7,270 bases of DNA from Micrococcaceae bacterium UBA7136 (GTDB taxonomy: Bacteria > Actinomycetota > Actinomycetes > Actinomycetales > Micrococcaceae), in assembly GCA_002492045.1 (NCBI GenBank), contig DKXC01000020.1, positions 1-7,270 of the forward strand, written 5' to 3'. How positions within the stretch are numbered: the stretch's first letter is position 1; each line of letters begins with the position of its first letter. Of this stretch, positions 1-5,455 are shown in pieces. The position numbers were made by a program, and so were the translations under genes. The notes beneath the pieces were generated by a model that was not told the origin of the DNA, searched no databases, and saw only the letters and a list, made by a program, of their open reading frames with translations.

Positions 1-687
1 ATAAATGGAGAAATCAAAGAAATCAGCCAGACTTAGAGCTGACCCCCGAGGAGAACCCAGCTTGGCCGGCGCCAAAACATTCAGGCCCTCCACAATCAGG
101 ACGTCCGGCTGGGTGACCTCAATTTCCTGGCCGGGCATGATGTCGTAGTAGAGGTGGGAGTAGCGGGGTGCCTTCACCTGGGGGGCACCAGATTTCACCT
201 CCGCCAAAAAACGTAGCAGGGCCCGCCGGTCATAAGACTCCGGGAAGCCCTTGCGGCCCATCAGACCCCGTCGCTCCAACTCAGCATTGGGGTAGAGGAA
301 GCCGTCCGTGGTCACCAGCTGCACCTGGGGGCTAGAAGGCCAGCGGCGTAGTAGCTCCTGCAAGACCCGGGCGGTTGTTGATTTACCAACCGCCACCGAA
401 CCGGCCACCCCAATAACAAAGGGAACCTTCTCGGGGCCCAGGCCCAGAAAAGAAGAAGTCTGGCTCCTGCGCTGGTGGGCGGCCTCCACATAGAGACTGA
501 GCAGACGGGAGAGAGGCAGGTAAATCTGCTTGACCTCCTCTAGGTCTACTGTCTCGCCGATGCCCCGCAACTGTTCGACCTCAGCCTCAGCCAGAGGGAC
601 AGAAATCTCCTGGGCCAGACGGGACCAGGTGGCCCGATCTAACTCCCGGAAAGGGGAAAGCTTGCTAGAAAAAGAGGAGTCACTCAT
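1..687 (-). CDS. coaA: Type I pantothenate kinase CoaA, 3' end cut by window edge
   Basis: CoaA phosphorylates pantothenate with ATP, the first and usually rate-limiting step of cytosolic coenzyme A synthesis. The frame is open from an ATG at 687-685 to the window edge, giving 229 residues of a protein that is usually about 310-320 long, so roughly the last 85 are outside. Visible family motifs: EVKQIYLPLSRLL near 51-63; the P-loop GSVAVGKS at 96-103 with Lys102; TTDGFLYPN at 126-134; KGFPESYD around 146-153; the pantothenate-site stretch YSHLYYD at 176-182; and VEGLNVL at 199-205. These match the E. coli and M. tuberculosis CoaA patterns closely as I recall them. The N-terminus MSDSSFSSKLSPFRELDRATW also has the expected length. 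The GGGAAGA before the ATG is too close for a good Shine-Dalgarno sequence, so the mRNA may be leaderless. The gene is divergent from glmS. Confidence 0.96.
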   Translation of the reverse strand, partial: MSDSSFSSKLSPFRELDRATWSRLAQEISVPLAEAEVEQLRGIGETVDLEEVKQIYLPLSRLLSLYVEAAHQRRSQTSSFLGLGPEKVPFVIGVAGSVAVGKSTTARVLQELLRRWPSSPQVQLVTTDGFLYPNAELERRGLMGRKGFPESYDRRALLRFLAEVKSGAPQVKAPRYSHLYYDIMPGQEIEVTQPDVLIVEGLNVLAPAKLGSPRGSALSLADFFDFSIY

Positions 688-694
688 TCTTCCC

Positions 695-700
695 AGTCTA
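695..700 (-). promoter_or_regulatory. Candidate -10 hexamer for a leaderless coaA mRNA
   Basis: On the minus strand this reads TAGACT, four of six matches to TATAAT, and ends 7 bases before the coaA ATG. A transcript starting there would begin at or next to the start codon. No convincing -35 is seen: at 17 bases spacing the hexamer is AGGTTG. Weak alone, but it fits the lack of a well-spaced Shine-Dalgarno sequence. Confidence 0.3.
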
Positions 701-705
701 AAACC

Positions 706-719
706 TGTGAGCCGTCACA
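706..719. promoter_or_regulatory. Palindrome TGTGA-N4-TCACA, operator candidate upstream of coaA
   Basis: TGTGA at 706-710 and TCACA at 715-719 form a perfect inverted repeat with a 4-base centre, 19 to 32 bases before the coaA start codon. The half-sites are those of CRP/GlxR-type regulators, but CRP and GlxR sites have a 6-base centre. The 4-base centre is FNR-like spacing. It lies in the divergent coaA/glmS intergenic region, over the spacer of the proposed coaA promoter. Which protein binds, if any, is unknown. Confidence 0.4.
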
Positions 720-790
720 ACCTAAATAGGCGTCTCGGCTGACCCCATCAAAAGGGTGCTGAGGCCCTGACTAGGCAAAAAGTAGAAGTA

Positions 791-819
791 TTTATTTTGA
801 GAGGGCCAGGGAGTATGAT
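791..819 (+). promoter_or_regulatory. Candidate glmS promoter for a leaderless mRNA
   Basis: TATGAT at 814-819 matches five of six bases of the TATAAT consensus. A 17-base spacer separates it from TTTATT at 791-796, a poor -35 (three of six). The -10 ends 6 bases before the ATG at 826, the usual distance to a transcription start, so transcription would start at the A of the start codon. There is no Shine-Dalgarno sequence at normal spacing: GAGG at 821-824 abuts the ATG, and AGGGAG at 807-812 lies 13 bases away. No glmS ribozyme fits in this short upstream region. Confidence 0.55.
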
Positions 820-825
820 TGAGGC

Positions 826-2709
826 ATGTGTGGAATTGTAGGATATGTAGGTCTCGGCTCTGCCGCAGACGGTAAAGAATTTGACCATACCGCATACGAT
901 GTGGTCCTTGAAGGTCTCCGCCGCCAGGAATACCGCGGCTATGATTCAGCTGGTGTCGCCCTTATTGGCGATCAAGGCATCGAATTTCGGAAGAAGTCCG
1001 GCAAGCTGGTCAACCTGGAAGAAGAAGTAGCTTCCCACCCCCTGCCCAGCTCCTCTATCGGCATCGGCCACACCCGTTGGGCAACCCACGGTGGCCCCAC
1101 CGACAACAACGCCCACCCCCATGTGGTAGACGGCGGCCGCCTGGCTATCGTCCACAACGGCATCATCGAAAACTATGCCGAACTGCGAGCTGAGCTTGTG
1201 GCAGAGGGCTGCGAATTCAAGTCCCAGACCGACACCGAAATCGCCGCTAACCTCATCGCCTCTATCTACAACAAGCTAGAAACTGGCGACCTAACCGAAG
1301 CCGTCCGCCAGGCCTCCAACCGCCTGGAAGGTGCCTTCACCATCCTGGCTACCCACGTTGACCACCCCGACCGGGTGGTAGCAACCCGCCGTAACTCACC
1401 CCTGGTCATTGGCCTGGGCGAGAACGAAAACTTCTTGGGCTCTGACGTCTCCGGCTTCATTGACTACACCAAGAAGGCCGTTGAGATGGGCCAGGACCAG
1501 ATCGTGACCATCACCGGCAGTGATTACTCCATCATTGACTTCGAGGGTAAGCCTGCCGAAGGCAAGGAATTCACCATTGAATGGGACGCCGCAGCTGTAG
1601 AAAAGGGCGGCTTCGAGTCCTTCATGGAAAAGGAAATCCACGAGCAGCCCGACGCTGTCCGCGACACCCTCATGGGCCGCCTGGACGAAAAGGGTAACCT
1701 GACCCTGGACGAGCTCAAGATTGATGATGCCACCCTGCGCTCCATCAACAAGATTATTGTTGTAGCCTGTGGTACCGCCGCCTACGCCGGCCAGGTAGCC
1801 CGCTACGCCATTGAGCACTGGTGCCGCATCCCCACCGAGGTTGAGCTGGCCCACGAGTTCCGCTACCGGGACCCCATCGTGGATGAAAAGACCCTGGTGG
1901 TAGCCCTCTCCCAGTCCGGCGAAACCATGGACACCCTCATGGCTGTCCGCCACGCCCGCGAACAGGGCGCCAAGGTGATCTCTATCTGCAACACCAACGG
2001 CTCCACCCTGCCCCGCGAATCTGATGCAGCCCTCTACACCCACGCCGGCCCTGAAATCTCCGTGGCCTCCACCAAGGCCTTCCTCTCCCAGATTGCTGCC
2101 GCCTACCTGCTGGGTCTCTACCTGGCCCAGCTGCGCGGCAACATGTTCAAGGACGAGGTCCGCACCATCCTGCAAGAACTGCAGGACATGCCCGAAAAGA
2201 TTCAGGCCGTCATCGACGGTGAAGCCCAGGTCAAGCAGCTGGGCCAAGACATGAAGGACGCCGACTCCGTCCTCTTCCTGGGCCGCCACGTAGGCTTCCC
2301 CGTTGCCATGGAAGGTGCCCTCAAGCTCAAGGAAATCGCCTACCTGCACGCTGAAGGCTTCGCAGCTGGTGAGCTCAAGCACGGCCCCATCGCCCTGGTC
2401 GAAGAAGGCCAGCCCATCTTCATCATCGTTCCCTCACCCAGCGGCCGGGATTCCCTGCATGCCAAGGTCATCTCCAACATCCAGGAGGTCCGTGCTCGCG
2501 GGGCAGTAACCATAGTCATCGCAGAAGAGGGAGATGACGCGGTCAACGAGCATGCTGACCACATCATCCGGATTCCGGCTGCTCCCAGCCTGCTCCAGCC
2601 CCTGCTGGCTACCGTACCCCTGCAGATTTTTGCCTGTGCGGTTGCCTCAGCCAAGGGCTACGACGTAGACCAGCCCCGTAACCTGGCTAAGTCTGTGACC
2701 GTTGAGTAA
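826..2709 (+). CDS. glmS: Glutamine:fructose-6-phosphate aminotransferase (isomerizing), GlmS
   Basis: GlmS converts fructose-6-phosphate and glutamine to glucosamine-6-phosphate and glutamate in the cytosol. This is the committed step towards UDP-GlcNAc for peptidoglycan, surface glycans and mycothiol. The 627-residue protein is complete, slightly longer than E. coli GlmS (609). It begins MCGIVGYVG, so Cys2 becomes the N-terminal nucleophile after Met removal, which fixes the start. Glutaminase domain motifs: QEYRGYDSAGV 34-44, HTRWATHGG 82-90, HNGIIENY 110-117 and TDTE 135-138. The first SIS (sugar isomerase) domain covers about 308-440, with SQSGET 362-367 and the STKAF loop 415-419. The second covers about 479-615, with LKLKEIAYLHAEGF 499-512 and LKHGP 517-521. 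The C-terminus is LAKSVTVE, as in the family; Glu503, His519 and Lys622 fit the isomerase catalytic residues. Wobble positions are strongly biased to C, suggesting high expression. A terminator follows directly. Confidence 0.99.
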   Translation: MCGIVGYVGLGSAADGKEFDHTAYDVVLEGLRRQEYRGYDSAGVALIGDQGIEFRKKSGKLVNLEEEVASHPLPSSSIGIGHTRWATHGGPTDNNAHPHVVDGGRLAIVHNGIIENYAELRAELVAEGCEFKSQTDTEIAANLIASIYNKLETGDLTEAVRQASNRLEGAFTILATHVDHPDRVVATRRNSPLVIGLGENENFLGSDVSGFIDYTKKAVEMGQDQIVTITGSDYSIIDFEGKPAEGKEFTIEWDAAAVEKGGFESFMEKEIHEQPDAVRDTLMGRLDEKGNLTLDELKIDDATLRSINKIIVVACGTAAYAGQVARYAIEHWCRIPTEVELAHEFRYRDPIVDEKTLVVALSQSGETMDTLMAVRHAREQGAKVISICNTNGSTLPRESDAALYTHAGPEISVASTKAFLSQIAAAYLLGLYLAQLRGNMFKDEVRTILQELQDMPEKIQAVIDGEAQVKQLGQDMKDADSVLFLGRHVGFPVAMEGALKLKEIAYLHAEGFAAGELKHGPIALVEEGQPIFIIVPSPSGRDSLHAKVISNIQEVRARGAVTIVIAEEGDDAVNEHADHIIRIPAAPSLLQPLLATVPLQIFACAVASAKGYDVDQPRNLAKSVTVE

Positions 2710-2734
2710 GACCTTGGGTTAAATAGGTAAGAAT

Positions 2735-2771
2735 CTGGCTCCTGCCCGCCTGGGCGGGGGCCAGTTTTTTT
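2735..2771 (+). terminator. Intrinsic terminator of glmS
   Basis: A 13-base-pair stem pairs CTGGCTCCTGCCC at 2735-2747 with GGGCGGGGGCCAG at 2752-2764, including two G-U pairs. The loop is 4 bases (2748-2751) and seven T follow at 2765-2771. It lies 25 bases after the glmS stop, so glmS is probably transcribed alone and nnrD needs its own promoter or read-through. Confidence 0.93.
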
Positions 2772-2776
2772 ATACT
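2771..2776 (+). promoter_or_regulatory. Candidate -10 hexamer for nnrD overlapping the terminator T tract
   Basis: TATACT (five of six matches to TATAAT) begins at the last T of the glmS terminator. A start near 2783 would leave a leader of about 30 bases before the GTG of nnrD. No -35 is visible at 17 bases, where the terminator stem lies. This is plausible because nnrD follows a strong terminator, but unproven. Confidence 0.3.
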
Positions 2777-2794
2777 GGGAAAAGAAAAGAATTC

Positions 2795-2800
2795 GAGGAG
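2795..2800 (+). promoter_or_regulatory. Ribosome binding site of nnrD, long spacing
   Basis: GAGGAG is a good Shine-Dalgarno core but ends 13 bases before the GTG at 2814, longer than the usual 5-9. No in-frame start codon lies closer, so the GTG remains the best start and translation may be modest. Confidence 0.5.
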
Positions 2801-2813
2801 AAAGCAGCAGACC

Positions 2814-3728
2814 GTGAAAGAAGTCAGCTACCGGGAGGTCAAGCAGCTTGTCACCGCCCCGACCTTCTTCTCCCACAAGTACACCCGTGGCGTCCTGGGC
2901 CTGCTGACTGGTAGCGATACCTACCCCGGGGCCGGTATCATGTCGGCCCGGGCAGCGGTCAACACCGGGGCCGGGCTGGTCAGGTTCGCCGGAAGCTCCT
3001 CTCTTAACTTTCAGCTTCAGCTGACCGTGCCCGAGGCCGTCTGTAGTCTGGAAGCCCCAGAAAACCTGCGAGTGGATGCCTGGGCCCTAGGATCTGGCCT
3101 GGCTGGTGAGACCCGGGAGGCGCAGGCTGCGCAGATCATAGCCAGCGGCCAGCCAGCCATTATTGACGCTGGCGCCGTCAGCCTCGCCGCCCGTTTACTG
3201 GCTGACGGGCTTAAGCTCAAGGCCCACCATATTTTGACGCCCCACGCCGGAGAAGCCGCAGAAGCCCTAACCTGGCTCTTTGCCTTAGCTCCTTGGCTCC
3301 TGCAAGCCCAGCAGACTGGAATTTCAGAGTCACCCAGCCGGCAGGCTATCGAAAGCGAACCTGAAACCTATGCTCGGCTCCTGGCAAGAGCTAGCGGGGC
3401 TACTGTGCTGCTCAAGGGAGGGGCCAGTATCCTAGCTACCCCCAGTGGCCAGACCTACCGGGTGCAGGGGAAGGTCCCCTGGCTGGCTACCGCCGGTAGC
3501 GGAGACACCCTAACCGGTATTCTGGGGGCTCTCCTGGCCCGCTACCAGGCAGAAGAGGCCAAGCCGGGGGAGGATTCTAGCGCTTATGCCCAGCTAGCTG
3601 CTGCTGGCGTCCTGATCCATAACCTTGCTGCTGAGCTTCTACACGGGCCTGACCTTTCAGGGCCAACTCCGCCTAGCCTGGTGGCCCAGAAAATCCCTGA
3701 GGCCCTTGCGATTTTTCTACAGAAATAA
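2814..3728 (+). CDS. nnrD: ADP-dependent (S)-NAD(P)H-hydrate dehydratase, stand-alone
   Basis: NnrD repairs hydrated NADH and NADPH, dehydrating the S-form with ADP in the cytosol. It has a ribokinase-like fold. The 304-residue protein starts at GTG. Family motifs: KYTRGVLGLLTGSDTYPGA at 22-40 followed by ARAAVNTGAGLVRF 45-58; IIDAGAV 116-122; LTPHAGE 141-147; VLLKGG 198-203; and the nucleotide and catalytic loop WLATAGSGDTLTGILGALLA 223-242 with the GSGD signature at 228-231. The length suits the dehydratase domain alone. Many bacteria carry it fused to the epimerase NnrE, and no such domain is present before or after it. The stretch between LTPHAGE and VLLKG (about 148-197) seems longer than in relatives I remember. 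nnrD follows the glmS terminator and converges on the sugar transferase gene. acpS and alr, often found near nnr genes in actinobacteria, are absent from this strand. Confidence 0.92.
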   Translation: MKEVSYREVKQLVTAPTFFSHKYTRGVLGLLTGSDTYPGAGIMSARAAVNTGAGLVRFAGSSSLNFQLQLTVPEAVCSLEAPENLRVDAWALGSGLAGETREAQAAQIIASGQPAIIDAGAVSLAARLLADGLKLKAHHILTPHAGEAAEALTWLFALAPWLLQAQQTGISESPSRQAIESEPETYARLLARASGATVLLKGGASILATPSGQTYRVQGKVPWLATAGSGDTLTGILGALLARYQAEEAKPGEDSSAYAQLAAAGVLIHNLAAELLHGPDLSGPTPPSLVAQKIPEALAIFLQK

Positions 3729-3731
3729 GGC

Positions 3732-3764
3732 GAGGTCTAGCTACTCTCAAGGTAGCTAGCCCTC
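3732..3764. terminator. Hairpin between convergent genes, probable bidirectional terminator
   Basis: GAGG-T-CTAGCTAC (3732-3744) pairs with GTAGCTAG-C-CCTC (3752-3764): 8 perfect base pairs, one T/C mismatch, 4 more base pairs, and a 7-base loop. It begins 3 bases after the nnrD stop and lies 47 bases beyond the stop of the opposing sugar transferase gene. There is no U tract on the nnrD side. On the sugar transferase side only the weak U-rich GCCTTATTTC follows. The position supports termination; the lack of a U tract lowers certainty. Confidence 0.55.
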
Positions 3765-3810
3765 CACTCTTGCCGTGAGTCTGCTATCGCCTTGCTGCTG
3801 GGCAGGCTCT

Positions 3811-5289
3811 TTAGTAGGCCCCCTCCCGGGCAAATACAGCCCGAACCGTCCTAAAGAGAATTACGATATCTCCTATCAAAGACCAATTCTCTACATAGTA
3901 GAGATCAAGGCGAATAGATTCTTCCCAGGACAAATTCGACCGACCAGAAACCTGCCAAAGACCTGTAATACCAGGCTTAACCAAAAGACGCCGATAAGCA
4001 TCCTGCTCATACTGAGCTACCTCAGACGGCAAGGGCGGACGAGGCCCTACCAAAGACATATCCCCCACCAAAACATTCCAAAGCTGAGGCAACTCATCAA
4101 TGGAATACTTCCGAATAAACCGCCCCACCGGTGTAATCCGAGGATCATCCACCATCTTAAAGAGCACCCCTGCCCCCTCATTCTGGTCCATCAGTTCAGC
4201 CTTACGGGCCTCAGCATCGACCACCATAGACCGGAACTTAACCATCTTGAAGGTCTCACCCCTAAAACCGACCCGCTCCTGATAGAAGAAGACCGGGCCC
4301 CCGTCCTTCTTAACCAGCAGCGCAACCGGCAACAGCAAAGGAGCCAGCAGCAAGAGCCCCAAAGCTGAGGCCACAATATCCAAAGACCGCTTCACAAAAG
4401 CAGGGAAACCCTCAATCCTGGGGGTATGCACATGAATGAGCGGCACACCGTTAAGCGGTTGAGTATGAATACGAGGACCAGCAATATCAGTCGTGGCAGG
4501 GGCCATAATCAAGGCCACATGGGCAGCAGCTAGCACCCAGCCCAGCCGGCGTAGCTCGGTAGGAGTCATATTGTGGCCGGTCGAAACGGCTACTGCATGG
4601 ATATCATTCTTTTGTACCTCCGCAAGGATTTTCTGTGCATCGGTCGAATAGCCCACGGTAGGGATAACTCCGCCCCTTAGCTCTGTGCCAGGGGGAGTAT
4701 GGGGCAGATAGGCCACTACCGGGTTAAGCCCGGAATGCCTGGCTCCCCGTAAAATCTGGTAGAGATGTTCGCCGGATTCCTTATCACCAATGATCATGAC
4801 CCGAGACAGAGCCCGACCCCGGTCACGCCAGAAGACCAAGAAACGACGCACCGACCAACGGGAGGCCAGCAGTAGTAGCATGCCCAAAGGGTAAGAGACA
4901 AGCACATAGGTGCGGGCAAAATCGGTGGTGGTCAGGTAGGCAGTCAGCCCAATAGCACAGAAGAAGTAGGTGGTGGCCTTGAGCACTAGTCGGTACTCGT
5001 CGTTGCCTGCTCCCAGGTAACGGATATTACGTGAACCTGCGACAGTCAGGGCAGCGAACCAGAGAATAGCAAAGATAACACCGGTACCAATGTAACCGAT
5101 ACCAGGGAGCTCACGGATTCCAGAGATAACAGGGGAATTACGGAAACCAAAGGCAATGATATGGGCCGTGGAGATGGTGATAATGATGGCTAGTAGGTCA
5201 GTAGTGACAAGGGCAGCACGAATTTTGGGATGCCAGGGGCGACGGCTTCTGGGTTTGCCGTAGTGGTTTTGGATGTACTGCTGGTTCAC
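3811..5289 (-). CDS. Polyprenyl-phosphate sugar-1-phosphate transferase (WbaP/CpsE type)
   Basis: Membrane enzymes of this family move a sugar-1-phosphate from a UDP-sugar to undecaprenyl phosphate on the cytoplasmic face, starting an exopolysaccharide or capsule repeat unit. The 492-residue protein has the full long-form layout. There are four predicted N-terminal membrane helices (about 27-49, 66-85, 103-122, 127-145), a Rossmann-like middle domain starting at RVMIIGDKESGEHL (163-176), and a fifth hydrophobic segment at about 303-325 after KRSLDIVAS. The catalytic domain shows PVFFYQERVGF 332-342, KFRSM 351-355, YSIDELPQLWNVLVGDMSLVGPRP 395-418 with the Asp398-Glu399 dyad, and KPGITGLWQVSGRS 438-451. 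It ends in REGAY. The start is GTG at 5289, with AAAGAG 8 bases upstream. The sugar specificity cannot be read from the sequence. No other glycan-cluster genes are visible downstream. The 3' third is lower in GC than the rest. Confidence 0.95.
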   Translation of the reverse strand: MNQQYIQNHYGKPRSRRPWHPKIRAALVTTDLLAIIITISTAHIIAFGFRNSPVISGIRELPGIGYIGTGVIFAILWFAALTVAGSRNIRYLGAGNDEYRLVLKATTYFFCAIGLTAYLTTTDFARTYVLVSYPLGMLLLLASRWSVRRFLVFWRDRGRALSRVMIIGDKESGEHLYQILRGARHSGLNPVVAYLPHTPPGTELRGGVIPTVGYSTDAQKILAEVQKNDIHAVAVSTGHNMTPTELRRLGWVLAAAHVALIMAPATTDIAGPRIHTQPLNGVPLIHVHTPRIEGFPAFVKRSLDIVASALGLLLLAPLLLPVALLVKKDGGPVFFYQERVGFRGETFKMVKFRSMVVDAEARKAELMDQNEGAGVLFKMVDDPRITPVGRFIRKYSIDELPQLWNVLVGDMSLVGPRPPLPSEVAQYEQDAYRRLLVKPGITGLWQVSGRSNLSWEESIRLDLYYVENWSLIGDIVILFRTVRAVFAREGAY

Positions 5290-5309
5290 AGTGCCTGCTC
5301 TTTCCCTAA

Positions 5310-5315
5310 ATTATG
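5310..5315 (-). promoter_or_regulatory. Candidate -10 hexamer of the sugar transferase gene
   Basis: On the minus strand this reads CATAAT, five of six matches to TATAAT, ending 20 bases before the GTG start. That would give a short leader holding the AAAGAG motif. No TTGACA-like -35 lies at the right distance; the inverted repeat at 5324-5345 occupies that zone instead. Confidence 0.35.
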
Positions 5316-5323
5316 TTTCTTGC

Positions 5324-5345
5324 TCCGCCTGGTACGAGAGGCGGA
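5324..5345. repeat. Inverted repeat TCCGCCT-N8-AGGCGGA upstream of the sugar transferase gene
   Basis: Two perfect 7-base arms (5324-5330 and 5339-5345) are separated by 8 bases. The repeat lies 34-56 bases before the GTG start and 8 bases upstream of the CATAAT hexamer, where a -35 or regulator site would be. No U tract follows on either strand, so an operator is more likely than a terminator. The binding protein is unknown. Confidence 0.45.
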
Positions 5346-5370
5346 ATCTTGCAAATACATAGTGGAGGCT

Positions 5371-5400
5371 GGGGGGAGAGAGGACCCTAAGAAGGGGGGG
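5371..5400. repeat. Two G homopolymer tracts in the intergenic region
   Basis: Six G at 5371-5376 and seven G at 5394-5400 (C tracts on the coding strand of the sugar transferase gene) lie 82-111 bases before its start. They are directly visible. Homopolymers of this length can slip during replication, but no effect on expression is shown. Confidence 0.8.
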
Positions 5401-5404
5401 CAGG

Positions 5405-5444
5405 GACTGCTCTAGCCTAGAAGTTTTAGTTCAGTCTAGCAGTC
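5405..5444. repeat. Inverted repeat after the phosphatase-like gene, weak terminator candidate
   Basis: GACTGCT at 5405-5411 pairs with AGCAGTC at 5438-5444 across a 26-base loop. The loop holds the small palindrome TCTAG-C-CTAGA at 5411-5421. It begins 12 bases after the stop of the minus-strand phosphatase-like gene. No U tract follows on that strand (C-rich instead), so termination here is doubtful. Confidence 0.3.
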
Positions 5445-5455
5445 TTGATGCTGTT

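Noticed and set aside
308..742. Two plus-strand open frames at 308-493 and 530-742
   Set aside because: Both lie mainly antisense to coaA, whose minus-strand frame is certain, and their products are low-complexity and unrecognisable.
763..807. Inverted repeat GGCCCT (763-768) / AGGGCC (802-807) before glmS
   Set aside because: Arms of only 6 bases, 33 bases apart, in GC-rich DNA are expected by chance, and they do not line up with the promoter elements.
688..825. glmS ribozyme or other riboswitch upstream of glmS
   Set aside because: Only 138 bases separate the two divergent start codons, a -10 sits 6 bases from the ATG, and no extended conserved structure is visible.
1396..2382. Long minus-strand open frame of 328 codons inside glmS
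   Set aside because: It is antisense to a certain glmS gene. Its Gly/Val/Leu-rich product is the expected shadow of C-biased wobble positions, and it shows no recognisable domain.
3775..4368. Plus-strand frame of 197 codons opposite the sugar transferase gene
   Set aside because: It covers the catalytic end of a clear sugar transferase on the other strand; its product is basic, Asn/Pro/Gln-rich and without motifs.
5230..5415. Small plus-strand frame of 61 codons reaching into the 5290-5455 intergenic region
   Set aside because: No ribosome binding site or recognisable motif; it overlaps the 5' end of the sugar transferase gene and runs through the G tracts.
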